Below, one piece after another: positions 53,533 to 60,595 of a stretch of DNA of 64,000 nt (within the stretch, counting starts at the first letter, position 1; every line of letters starts with the position of its first letter). Made by a program: the position numbers and the translations under genes. Under the pieces are notes generated by a model, which searched no databases, was not told the DNA's origin, and saw only the letters and a list, made by a program, of their open reading frames with translations. Source of the stretch: Bradyrhizobium sp. 199 (GTDB lineage Bacteria > Pseudomonadota > Alphaproteobacteria > Rhizobiales > Xanthobacteraceae); the NCBI RefSeq assembly GCF_023073355.1, contig NZ_JADPJI010000005.1:1426001-1490000 (forward strand), given 5' to 3'.

Positions 53533-53907
53533 ATGTCTCGTACTCTCGCCGTTGTTTTCTCCACCGCCGTCGCCGCGATTTCCATGACGGGCGCGGCCTC
53601 CGCCGGCTGCCACAATTGCTACGCACCCCCGCCGTGCACCACCTGCTATCAGCAGCAATACGTGCAGCCGCAATACCGCACCGTCGACGAGACCGTGATG
53701 GTCTCGCCCGGCGCCACGGTCGCGCACCGCACGCCGGCGCAGTATCGCACCGTGATGGTGCCGCAGACCGTGATGGTGGCGCCGCCGAGCGTGCAGTACC
53801 AGCAGATCCCGCCGCAATACGCCACCCGCCAGCGCGTCGAGATGGTCCAGCCAGGTTATTCCTATTACGCCCCGGTGCAGATGAACTGCGCCTCCTGCGG
53901 GTACTGA
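53533..53907 (+). CDS. small exported Tyr/Gln/Pro-rich protein with Cys motifs
   Basis: About 124 residues from MSRTLAVVFSTAVAAISM at 53533, signal peptide ending ASAG. The mature protein begins GCHNCYAPPPCTTCYQQQY (two CxxC pairs) and ends NCASCGY (another CxxC). The middle has repeated QYRTV-M and V-P-x-T-V-M-V motifs. It could bind metal or be cross-linked in the envelope. Known as an uncharacterised exported protein type in Bradyrhizobium. A terminator follows. Confidence 0.75.
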   Translation: MSRTLAVVFSTAVAAISMTGAASAGCHNCYAPPPCTTCYQQQYVQPQYRTVDETVMVSPGATVAHRTPAQYRTVMVPQTVMVAPPSVQYQQIPPQYATRQRVEMVQPGYSYYAPVQMNCASCGY

Positions 53908-53930
53908 GGCCAAGGACGAGGAAGGCTTCG

Positions 53931-53958
53931 AGCGGCGCTCCTCACGGGGCGCCGTTTT
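53931..53958 (+). terminator. intrinsic terminator after the Cys-rich exported protein
   Basis: CGGCGC (53933-53938) pairs with GCGCCG (53949-53954), followed by TTTT. It begins 24 bases past the stop codon. Confidence 0.7.
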
Positions 53959-53972
53959 CTGTTGCGCGCCGC

Positions 53973-54060
53973 AAAACGAGGCCCGGACCTGGAGACAGAT
54001 CCTGCCGGGCCTCGCAACCGGCGACGCCCTGGGAGGTGTCGCCAGTGTCGGATTGCCGAG
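53973..54060 (-). ncRNA. candidate small RNA with an anti-Shine-Dalgarno loop
   Basis: On the minus strand two hairpins follow each other. The first is GGCGAC-acctcccagggc-GTCGCC (54043-54020) with CCUCCC exposed in a 12-base loop. The second is CGAGGCCCGG/CCGGGCCTCG (54014-53977) with TTTT after it, as a terminator. No gene on the minus strand accounts for this terminator. A CCUCC-type loop is the hallmark of alphaproteobacterial sRNAs that pair to ribosome sites. The 5' end is a guess; no promoter was placed. Confidence 0.4.
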
Positions 54061-54213
54061 ACGTCGGCGCGCGGTGGCGCCGAACCTGTCGCCAAGCTAG
54101 AGGAACAAGCTGACGCTCGCCTGACAGAGGGCAGGCGCATACGCCGGAGGCGAGGCGCCAACTTCGCGTTGCCTTGGGCCGTCGACTGCGTTAAGCGACA
54201 GCAATTCGGACTT

Positions 54214-54303
54214 GGAAGGGTGGCCGAGTGGTTTAAGGCACCGGTCTTGAAAACCGGCGTGCCCGCAAGGGTACCGTGGGTTCGAATCCCACCCCTTCCG
54301 CCA
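54214..54303 (+). tRNA. tRNA-Ser(UGA)
   Basis: A 90-base class II tRNA with acceptor arms GGAAGGG and CCCTTCC, discriminator G and encoded CCA. D-arm TGGCCGAGTGGTTTAAGGC, anticodon loop CTTGAAA with anticodon TGA, long variable arm GTGCCCGCAAGGGTAC, and GGTTCGAATCC T-arm. Reads UCN serine codons. Confidence 0.97.
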
Positions 54304-54351
54304 GTTTATCCGACGGGTCTATCGGTCGGGCTTTTCCCGGGCAGGTGATCG

Positions 54352-55107
54352 GTGAATCAGACGTCCAACCCGGCCGCGCTCGACAAGCTCAAGCTCCGCA
54401 TTCATGCGTTGCGCGCCAAGACGATCGCCAATGGCTGCACCGAGGACGAGGCGCTGTCTGCCGCTGCCAAGGTCGCCGAACTGCTGGATCGCCATGATTT
54501 GTCGCTCTCCGACGTCGAACTTCGCGCCTCGCCGTGCGAACGGAGGGTCTACGAGACCCATCGCAAGAAGCGAATTCCCCTGGACGACTGCATCGGCGCG
54601 ATCGCTCGTTTCTGCGATTGTCGGGTCTGGCGCGAGAAGAACGCGGCCGGCGAGAGCAGCTATGTGTTCTTCGGTCTCGGCGCTGATATCGAGGTCGCGC
54701 ATTATCTGGCCGAATTGATCGACAGCGCCGTGCGCGCCGAGCTTGGCCGCTTCAAGACCTCGGCCGACTACAGCAGGTTCCGGCACCAGGAGCGGCATCT
54801 GGCCAATGCGTCCTTCGCGCTCGGGATGGTGGCGTCGATCGCGGACAGGCTGCTGTCAATCAAGGCCAGCCGCGATCAGGTCAACGAAAGCACCGGCCGC
54901 GGGCTGGTGGTCCTCAAGACCTCGGTGGTCGATGCGGAGCTCGACAAGCTCGACCTGAAGATGCGGACCCAGCGCAGCACCAGCCGGATGGTGTCGATGA
55001 CGGCCTATGAAGCCGGCGGCGCCGCCGGTGCGTCGCTCGCCATCAATCCCTGGCTTGGCGAGTCCCTTGGCGAGTCGCAGTCAAGGACCGCTCCCAAAGG
55101 GCGCTGA
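54352..55107 (+). CDS. DUF2786-domain protein
   Basis: About 251 residues from a GTG at 54352, directly after tRNA-Ser. The N-terminal 45 residues are DUF2786 (LDKLKLRIHALRAKTIANGCTEDEALSAAAKVAELLDRHDLSL). Then a second folded part, RRVYETHRKKRIPLDDCIGAIARFCDCRVW, and a helical region continuing to a Gly/Ala-rich tail. DUF2786 genes are frequent in prophages and mobile regions, though not only there. Function unknown. The position next to a tRNA is noted in the findings. Confidence 0.8.
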   Translation: MNQTSNPAALDKLKLRIHALRAKTIANGCTEDEALSAAAKVAELLDRHDLSLSDVELRASPCERRVYETHRKKRIPLDDCIGAIARFCDCRVWREKNAAGESSYVFFGLGADIEVAHYLAELIDSAVRAELGRFKTSADYSRFRHQERHLANASFALGMVASIADRLLSIKASRDQVNESTGRGLVVLKTSVVDAELDKLDLKMRTQRSTSRMVSMTAYEAGGAAGASLAINPWLGESLGESQSRTAPKGR

Positions 55108-55148
55108 ACGCATCGGCGGAGGGCGTGCAGCGTCACCGTCATTTCAAT

Positions 55149-55355
55149 TCAGTCGATGGACTCCTCGAGCTTCTGGGCTGCCCGGAAGTCATCCATATGC
55201 TGCAGGTTGGGGCCGTACGCGGCCTCCTTGGTAAGCAGGTGATAAATCCGGGCCACCACGAACTGCAGATGCTTCACACGTCCGCGCGGCATCGCCCGGG
55301 CCTTGCACAGCGCCCGAATGGCATGCGCGCGAAAATAATCAAAAGCATCGGACAT
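55149..55355 (-). CDS. small hypothetical helical protein
   Basis: 68 residues from MSDAFDYFRAHAIRALCKA at 55355; the extension to 55433 lacks support. It is helical with KHLQFVVARIYHLLTKEAA and LQHMDDFRAAQKLEES. An EcfG-like promoter (AGAAC-N16-CGTT) ends nine bases before the ATG, so the mRNA may be leaderless and stress-induced. No family recognised. Confidence 0.65.
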   Translation of the reverse strand: MSDAFDYFRAHAIRALCKARAMPRGRVKHLQFVVARIYHLLTKEAAYGPNLQHMDDFRAAQKLEESID

Positions 55356-55364
55356 CGCGAACTC

Positions 55365-55389
55365 AACGTTTCGCGCATGGAATAGTTCT
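55365..55389 (-). promoter_or_regulatory. EcfG-like promoter with one mismatch
   Basis: On the minus strand AGAAC (consensus GGAAC) at 55389-55385, 16 bases, CGTT at 55368-55365. It points at the 68-residue gene. Confidence 0.45.
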
Positions 55390-55524
55390 TGCCCATCGCG
55401 CTCCGGAACACGGCCAATTCGCTCACGAGTCACGCGGTCGACGATCAGGACACAAGAGGGTCCCTCGGAACGCTGTCGATGTTGAACAATTAGCTCGGTG
55501 GAAACGCTTCACTGCGGGCTACGC

Positions 55525-55629
55525 ATGTTCTTCTTTTTCTCCAACCGGCTAGGGTGCTTGGGCTCGCTGCTTGTATCCGGCTTGATCTCTGTCGCGCTGC
55601 TTGTCCTGTTCGGGATACTCCGGTTCTGA
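55525..55629 (+). CDS. 34-residue membrane peptide (FFFFSNRLGCLGS type)
   Basis: The frame starts MFFFFSNRLGCLGSLLVSGL and ends LLVLFGILRF, one long hydrophobic helix with a small Gly/Ser/Cys patch. I recall very similar tiny proteins (FFFS-RLGCLGS start) from diverse bacteria including actinobacteria, so it is probably a real gene. The ribosome site is weak. It is too short for most gene finders. Function unknown. Confidence 0.6.
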   Translation: MFFFFSNRLGCLGSLLVSGLISVALLVLFGILRF

Positions 55630-55635
55630 ACATCA

Positions 55636-55660
55636 GGAACCTGGCCCCAATTCGCCCGTT
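55636..55660 (+). promoter_or_regulatory. EcfG-type general-stress promoter
   Basis: GGAAC at 55636-55640, 16 bases, CGTT at 55657-55660. It lies 34 bases before the TTG start of the 98-residue gene. Confidence 0.7.
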
Positions 55661-55693
55661 ATTCGCACTCTCGTCCATCCACGGAGTGCGCCC

Positions 55694-55990
55694 TTGGAAA
55701 GTACCATCATCGGAGAATTCGACACGCGACGCGGCGCCGAGCTTGCGGTTGAGCATGTCGTGCAGGAATGCGGCGTGCCGCGAAGCGACGTCTTCGTGCA
55801 GCCCGCTGGCGATGCGAACACGTCGGGGACACGCTCGGCCGGTCCTGACGCCAAAGCCGCGCCTGCGCCGGAGGGGCATCAGAAGCTGGAAGGTCGGATC
55901 GAGGTGTCCGTGGATTTTCACGGCGACGCCCCTGAGAAGATCGCAGACGTCTTGAGAGACGCCGGTGCAAAGACTGTCCGAACAAAATAG
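55694..55990 (+). CDS. small stress-type alpha/beta protein
   Basis: 98 residues from a TTG at 55694, with GGAG eight bases upstream. The pattern ESTIIGEFDTRRGAELAVEHVVQECGVPRSDVFVQPAG, a Ala/Pro linker, then GRIEVSVDFHGDAPEKIADVLRDAGAKTV is a beta-alpha-beta arrangement like that of GSP17M-type general stress proteins and related small domains. A consensus EcfG promoter just upstream supports stress induction. No catalytic motif is seen. Confidence 0.65.
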   Translation: MESTIIGEFDTRRGAELAVEHVVQECGVPRSDVFVQPAGDANTSGTRSAGPDAKAAPAPEGHQKLEGRIEVSVDFHGDAPEKIADVLRDAGAKTVRTK

Positions 55991-56064
55991 ATCGGGGACT
56001 GTGCCGAAGCGGGCGCCGTGACGCCGGCACCACTTGCCGTGCAGTCGCCTGCAGTCCTGAACAC

Positions 56065-58221
56065 GTGGAACCGCTTGAGCGTTCGGAGCGTTTAGACGCG
56101 AATGCAAATTGCGAGGTCCACCTGCTTCAGAGTTCGTCGAACCTGATCCCCGGCGACACCGTTTGGCGACGGTGCAAGGCGCGGCGCGTGGCGGTTCTGA
56201 ACGATGCTGCCGCATATTTCGCGGCCCTGCGTAATGCGCTGCTGGAGGCGCAAGATCTCGTCTTCGTCATCGGATGGGACATCCATAGCGAGACCCGGCT
56301 GGTCGGAGATTCCGGGCAGGCGGATGACGGCTTGCCGGAACAGCTTGGCCCATTCCTGCGCGCGCTGGTTCGACGGCGTCCCGCCTTGCAGATCAACATC
56401 CTCGTCTGGGACTTCGTCTCGTTTTATGCCTCCGAAAGGGAATGGAATTCCGCGGCAAAATTCACCGCCGACACGGATGGCCGCGTCCGCTTTCATCTCG
56501 ATGCCACGCTTCCGTTTGGCTCGGCCCAACACCAGAAGATCGTCTGTATAGACGGTTCCCTCGCGTTCGTCGGCGGGCTCGATCTGACCATCAGGCGCTG
56601 GGACACGAGTGATCATCGCGCTGATCACGCCTTGCGCTGCGATCCCCAGGGCAAGCCGTACCCGCCGTTTCATGATGTTCAATGCATCGTCGACGGGGAC
56701 GCTGCGGCACGGCTGTTTGAACTCGCAGAGGAACGCTGGCGCGCGGCAGGCCAACAGGTTCGTGATCGGCGCGCGCCGAAGAGCATCCGGTGGCCGGCGA
56801 ATGTGCCGGTCGAGGCCGAGCACTTGCCGGTGGGTATCGCCAGGACCGAGGTGGTCTGTCCCACAGGTTCGACGATCAGGGAGGTCGAACGCTCGTTGAT
56901 CGCAGCGATCCGGTCAGCGACGCGCTTCGTCTACATCGAAAACCAGTTTACCAGCGCCATCAAGATCGCGCGTGAATTGGCGGAGCAGATGCTGCGTGTG
57001 CCTTCGCTGCGGGTTCTGGTCGTCACGCCAAGACTGCATTCCTCGTGGGTGGAATCCCAGGCCATGCAGAACGGTCGTGGCGCCTTTATCGACTGCTTCA
57101 GCGCGGCCGGCGTCGCGGATCGTATCCGCTTCGTCCATCCGGTTTCGCGCAGCGGGAACACCGAGGCTGCCGTGATGGTGCACAGCAAGCTCATGATCGT
57201 CGATGACCGCATCCTCAGAATTGGCTCGGCGAACTTGAACAATCGCTCAATGGGCGCCGACAGCGAATGCGATCTCATCTTTGAAGCCTCGTCCGACGAG
57301 CACAGGGCTTTCATCACATCGGTTCGCCATCGCCTGGTCGCTCATTTCTGCGGTGTCGATGAACAGGCTGTCGCACAACATGACGATCGTCTTTTTGCGC
57401 TGCTGGACGACGTCTCGAGCGCCGGCGGGACGAAGGCGCTGCGGGACGTGGAGTTCTCGGTCCTGACCAGCACACTGGCCACGATGGTACAGCCGGTTGC
57501 GGATCCTGAACGGCCTCTTCATCTCGAACGGGCGGCATCTCGCATGTGGACCACAAAGACGATCATCGGGATCGTTTCCATAGCCGTGGCGCTTTTGGGA
57601 CTGGCGATAGCCTGGTCGTACACGTCCTTGAGCGATTTTGCCGATGCGGGCCGGATCTTGAAATTCCTGTCTGCCTACGCGCAGTCGGTCTGGGGACCGC
57701 CATTCGCGATCGCAGCTTTTGTCGTCGGCGGACTGGTCGTGTTTCCGGTTCTCGTCCTCATTGCGGCAACTGCCGCCGCACTCGGACCGTGGCTGGGTTT
57801 CGTCACCGCGATGGTGGGCGTCTTGCTCAGCGCCTTCATCCTTTTTGCGATCGGGAGGGTGCTCGGCCGAGAACGCCTTCAGCGTCTGCTGGGGCGACGT
57901 GCCGCGCGCATCCAGGAACGCGTCGTCGGCAAGGGCATTCTGGCCGTCGTCGTCATCCGGATGATTCCGATCGCGCCGTTCTCGGTCGTGAACGTCGTGG
58001 CTGGTGCGAGCACGCTGCCTCTGCGCGATTTCCTGGTCGGAACTCTGCTGGGCATGACGCCCGGGATTCTCGCAATGGCAGTTCTGGGCGCCCAGATCGC
58101 GGATCTGGCCAGGAATGCATCCTGGACCAACATATTGCTGCTCGTGCTGGCGTTCCTTGGGTGGCTCGCGATCTGCGCAGGCGCGCAATTCGTCGCGACC
58201 TGGCTCGCCGGGAGGCGCTGA
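56065..58221 (+). CDS. phospholipase D-like protein fused to a VTT (DedA/TVP38) membrane domain
   Basis: 718 residues from a GTG at 56065. There are two PLD catalytic motifs, HQKIVCID (His156, Lys158, Asp163) and HSKLMIVD (His373, Lys375), typical of cardiolipin synthases and transphosphatidylases. From about residue 505 a membrane region with VTT features (FPVLVLIAATAAALGPWLGF, GRVLGRERLQRLLGR, RMIPIAPFSVVNVVAGAS). It likely makes or remodels phospholipids at the inner membrane, with the VTT part as a lipid scramblase. An EcfG motif overlaps the start region, so the true start may be the CTG at 56122. Its stop overlaps the EEP gene. Confidence 0.88.
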   Translation: MEPLERSERLDANANCEVHLLQSSSNLIPGDTVWRRCKARRVAVLNDAAAYFAALRNALLEAQDLVFVIGWDIHSETRLVGDSGQADDGLPEQLGPFLRALVRRRPALQINILVWDFVSFYASEREWNSAAKFTADTDGRVRFHLDATLPFGSAQHQKIVCIDGSLAFVGGLDLTIRRWDTSDHRADHALRCDPQGKPYPPFHDVQCIVDGDAAARLFELAEERWRAAGQQVRDRRAPKSIRWPANVPVEAEHLPVGIARTEVVCPTGSTIREVERSLIAAIRSATRFVYIENQFTSAIKIARELAEQMLRVPSLRVLVVTPRLHSSWVESQAMQNGRGAFIDCFSAAGVADRIRFVHPVSRSGNTEAAVMVHSKLMIVDDRILRIGSANLNNRSMGADSECDLIFEASSDEHRAFITSVRHRLVAHFCGVDEQAVAQHDDRLFALLDDVSSAGGTKALRDVEFSVLTSTLATMVQPVADPERPLHLERAASRMWTTKTIIGIVSIAVALLGLAIAWSYTSLSDFADAGRILKFLSAYAQSVWGPPFAIAAFVVGGLVVFPVLVLIAATAAALGPWLGFVTAMVGVLLSAFILFAIGRVLGRERLQRLLGRRAARIQERVVGKGILAVVVIRMIPIAPFSVVNVVAGASTLPLRDFLVGTLLGMTPGILAMAVLGAQIADLARNASWTNILLLVLAFLGWLAICAGAQFVATWLAGRR
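56067..56092 (+). promoter_or_regulatory. EcfG-type promoter overlapping the PLD gene start
   Basis: GGAAC at 56067-56071, 17 bases, CGTT at 56089-56092. Transcription would start near 56100, after the annotated GTG, which conflicts with that start codon. Confidence 0.5.
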
Positions 58222-58910
58222 TGGCGCCGATGCGCTTCATGACGTGGAATGTGCATGGCACGTTCAACCTCAATCCGAAGTTCGATCTGGAGGGTATCTG
58301 TTCCATCGTTCGCAAATGGGGCCCCGATGTCGTCGCGCTTCAGGAGGTGGATTCGCGATCGCGGTCAGACGATCCGTTTGCGAAGCTGGCGAGTGTCGTC
58401 GGCGATCACCGTATTCACGCCAAGTCGATCGTCACGGCGGACGGCGACTACGGTCAGATGCTCCTGAGCCGCTTTCCATTCGCCGCCGTGCCCGAGATCG
58501 TCGACGTGTCGTATCGCGAGCGGGAGCCGCGTCGAGCGATTGCCACGGATTTGCTGACGCCTGCCGGCGATGTGCGCGTGGTGGCCACGCATCTCGGCTT
58601 GAGTATCCACGAGCGCTATGCGCAAGCCCGGGCTCTGGTGAGCCTGGTGAAGCCGGCAAGGACCGTCGTTCTCGGCGATTTCAACGATTGGTTCTGGGTC
58701 AGATCGGTACGGCGCGTGCTCGCGCAGGTCTGCCCAAACCGGACGCAGCTGCGAACTTTCCCGTCGCGCGTACCCCTGATGCGGCTTGACCGGATCTATG
58801 CAACGTCCGACAGCCGGATCGGGAAAGTCTGGACCGACGCAGAGGCGAGGGCCTATTCAGACCATTTGCCTGTGATTGCGGACATCGAGATCTCCGCCGA
58901 CGGGAGATGA
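58221..58910 (+). CDS. endonuclease/exonuclease/phosphatase (EEP) family protein
   Basis: A 229-residue EEP-fold hydrolase: start MRFMTWNVHG with the catalytic Asn, VVALQEVDSRS with the Glu metal ligand, VVATHLGLS, LGDFNDWFW and the terminal YSDHLPVIADI with the Asp-His pair. The start ATG shares a base with the PLD stop (TGATG). The PLD-EEP pair parallels E. coli clsB-ybhP, so it probably acts on a lipid headgroup or phosphodiester rather than DNA. Confidence 0.88.
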   Translation: MAPMRFMTWNVHGTFNLNPKFDLEGICSIVRKWGPDVVALQEVDSRSRSDDPFAKLASVVGDHRIHAKSIVTADGDYGQMLLSRFPFAAVPEIVDVSYREREPRRAIATDLLTPAGDVRVVATHLGLSIHERYAQARALVSLVKPARTVVLGDFNDWFWVRSVRRVLAQVCPNRTQLRTFPSRVPLMRLDRIYATSDSRIGKVWTDAEARAYSDHLPVIADIEISADGR

Positions 58911-59048
58911 TCGTCTCGCCTTGTCCGACGGGCCCGCGGCCTCAGGCGCATGATGGAAAAATCCTTCCTGCAGAAGGACTTGGCTACTGTGCATGGGGTT
59001 GTTTTCGCAATATTTGGGCCGCCAAACGTGCCACTCAGCGGAACACGC

Positions 59049-59073
59049 GGAACTTTTCCCTTGCCGCCGCGTT
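59049..59073 (+). promoter_or_regulatory. EcfG-type general-stress promoter
   Basis: GGAAC at 59049-59053, 16 bases, CGTT at 59070-59073. The ATG of the 63-residue gene is only eight bases further, so the message may be nearly leaderless. Confidence 0.65.
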
Positions 59074-59081
59074 CTCTTGGC

Positions 59082-59273
59082 ATGACTGAAGACCTTTCAT
59101 TCCGACGCAAACCCCTGACCCCCGAACAGCGCCAGGCGCGCGATGCGGCACGCCGGATCGAGGCCGAAAAGGCCATGCGCGATCATGAAGTGGCGCAGAA
59201 GGCGTTTTACGCCAACAAGGAGCGGTTGAGAGCCGAGCGCCTCGCGCGCGAACAGGCCGAGGCCAAGGGCTGA
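59082..59273 (+). CDS. small charged helical protein
   Basis: 63 residues from MTEDLSFRRKPLTPEQRQAR at 59082, then a long Arg/Glu/Lys/Ala helix ending LAREQAEAKG. The frame extends up to 58950, but the EcfG promoter and composition favour the later ATG. Coiled-coil-like, no signal or membrane segment. Similar small charged proteins are common in Bradyrhizobium stress regulons. Function unknown. Confidence 0.7.
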   Translation: MTEDLSFRRKPLTPEQRQARDAARRIEAEKAMRDHEVAQKAFYANKERLRAERLAREQAEAKG

Positions 59274-59304
59274 CGGGTACCCCGTCCGTCGCCTTTCTTC
59301 GTCG

Positions 59305-59529
59305 TTAGTGCCGGCCGGGAATGCGCGTCGGGCTCAAGGCATGCTTCAGCGCGTAAACGGCGACTGCAAATGCGCCCCGTGGCGATCGCGCGCCGATCGC
59401 TTCGGCCGCCGCCCGGCAGTCGTCGGCGACTTTGAGCAGCCCGCTTCGCGTGAGATCCATGTCGCATAGCGCGGCCTGCTCCAGGCAGACCCGTTCAAGC
59501 CGTCGAAACTCCCGCAGCTCTTTGTTCAT
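59305..59529 (-). CDS. small helical protein with two cysteines
   Basis: 74 residues, MNKELREFRRLERVCLEQAA then LCDMDLTRSGLLKVADDCRAAAEAIG. The C-terminal 25 residues contain AFAVAVYALKHAL. It starts three bases after the stop of the 60-residue membrane gene, so the two are probably translated from one message. The helical Cys-containing N-terminus is a common plan in small Bradyrhizobium proteins. Function unknown. Confidence 0.65.
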   Translation of the reverse strand: MNKELREFRRLERVCLEQAALCDMDLTRSGLLKVADDCRAAAEAIGARSPRGAFAVAVYALKHALSPTRIPGRH

Positions 59530-59532
59530 GCG

Positions 59533-59715
59533 TCAGCTCTCGGTGTGCCCAAGCCATGCGGCGCTGAGTCTGCTTAATGAATGGTAAACGATCTCGGCCC
59601 AGCCGAGCTGGCTGGCGCCGAGCTTTCGCATTCCGCAATCGCTGAGCTTGTCGACATAGGCGATGCCGATCGCCGGGAGAATTAAAGTGATGTGGATCAG
59701 GACCTGCCACATCAC
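59533..59715 (-). CDS. 60-residue membrane-associated peptide
   Basis: MMWQVLIHITLILPAIGIAY forms one hydrophobic helix, followed by VDKLSDCGMRKLGASQLGW and a short C-terminal helix. A competing frame at 59495-59710 is Arg- and His-rich and less gene-like. Tight coupling to the following 74-residue gene supports it. Function unknown. Confidence 0.55.
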   Translation of the reverse strand: MMWQVLIHITLILPAIGIAYVDKLSDCGMRKLGASQLGWAEIVYHSLSRLSAAWLGHTES

Positions 59716-59951
59716 GCCGGTCTCGGTGAAGCCGGTCCGGTCCGAGCCGAGATTGCCGGCCTCGATGAAAGTGCGCAGCAGCGCGATCGAGACGATCTCG
59801 CTTTCACCTAGCCCGACAAGACGGCCGGCGGAAGAGCGGTGCGCGTCCCACCTTCGGCCGTGCGACGGCCGGGATCGGGCGGTGCGCCTATTTCTGACCA
59901 GCCAGCTTCAGCGGTATGTGCGGGGAAGTGCTGATGACCCGGTGGCGGCGC

Positions 59952-60050
59952 TCAGGCGAAGGCCAAGGCCACGAGGCTCGAGCAGAGCAGGACCAAGCCG
60001 CCGGCGGTCAATGCCAGGAAGCCATCGGATACCAGGTCATGGTTGCGCAT
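59952..60050 (-). CDS. 32-residue single-pass membrane peptide
   Basis: MRNHDLVSDGFLALTAGGLV continuing LLCSSLVALAFA: a short polar start, then one hydrophobic helix. AGGTG lies four bases before the ATG on the minus strand. No family known. Confidence 0.45.
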   Translation of the reverse strand: MRNHDLVSDGFLALTAGGLVLLCSSLVALAFA

Positions 60051-60153
60051 GGGACACCTGCCGCTCTTGTCTTCGATGCTCGGTCGGATCGATCAGAATT
60101 CGCCGAACGCGCCGTCTCGAAAGAGGTGATGCTTGCCGTTCGCGCGAGTGCCT

Positions 60154-60243
60154 TTAGGCCCTCGTGCGGTAGCCTTCAAACGCATGGGCCAGGAAGATCC
60201 CCGCGCTTACCAAACCCATCAGTGCCGAAACCGTCTCGATCAT
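60154..60243 (-). CDS. 29-residue single-pass membrane peptide
   Basis: MIETVSALMGLVSAGIFLAH then AFEGYRTRA: a hydrophobic helix with a basic C-terminal tail, a plausible membrane peptide orientation with the tail inside. The ribosome site is weak. It is on the same strand as the 32-residue peptide and 103 bases from it. Confidence 0.4.
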   Translation of the reverse strand: MIETVSALMGLVSAGIFLAHAFEGYRTRA

Positions 60244-60595
60244 CGTTAAATTCCAGATCCGCCCTTGCATCCGAGAAAACGCGTGCGGCCTTGCACAGTC
60301 AAAAGAATTTCGGCGAGCGGCGCGACAATGGGGGTGGAGTGAGGATTTGGCGCAACAGAATGTCCAGCCGTTGCACAGCAGACGCCGTCGCTCCCTAGAA
60401 CAACGGAAAAATGCGAACGTCCCGTTTACCATCCCGGCGGGATCGCGGTGGGCTCCCCATTTCCGCCGTGTTCGGGTTGCGTTATCGTTACTGCTTCCGA
60501 CGCGGTGGTGGGCCGCTTCGGATAAGAGGACTGGACGGCGCTCCCCGTAGCATAGCGGGATGGGTACGCCTCCGGCGAAGTGGTATTTGGGGCGC
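60244..60595. other. intergenic stretch upstream of rlpA
   Basis: About 350 bases with no convincing gene. A minus-strand open frame across it is basic and lacks motifs. The promoters of rlpA and of the small minus-strand peptide must lie here. None was placed with confidence. Confidence 0.4.

Noticed and set aside
53865..54161. 98-codon minus-strand frame between the Cys-rich protein gene and tRNA-Ser
   Set aside because: Runs through a strong minus-strand terminator and is Arg-rich; a small RNA fits better.
55467..55490. GGAAC at 55467 as a promoter for the 34-residue membrane peptide
   Set aside because: No CGTT at 16-18 bases; only AATT/ATTA is found.
59495..59710. 71-codon minus-strand frame overlapping the 60-residue membrane peptide
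   Set aside because: His/Arg-rich and out of frame with the more hydrophobic, coupled frame at 59533-59715.
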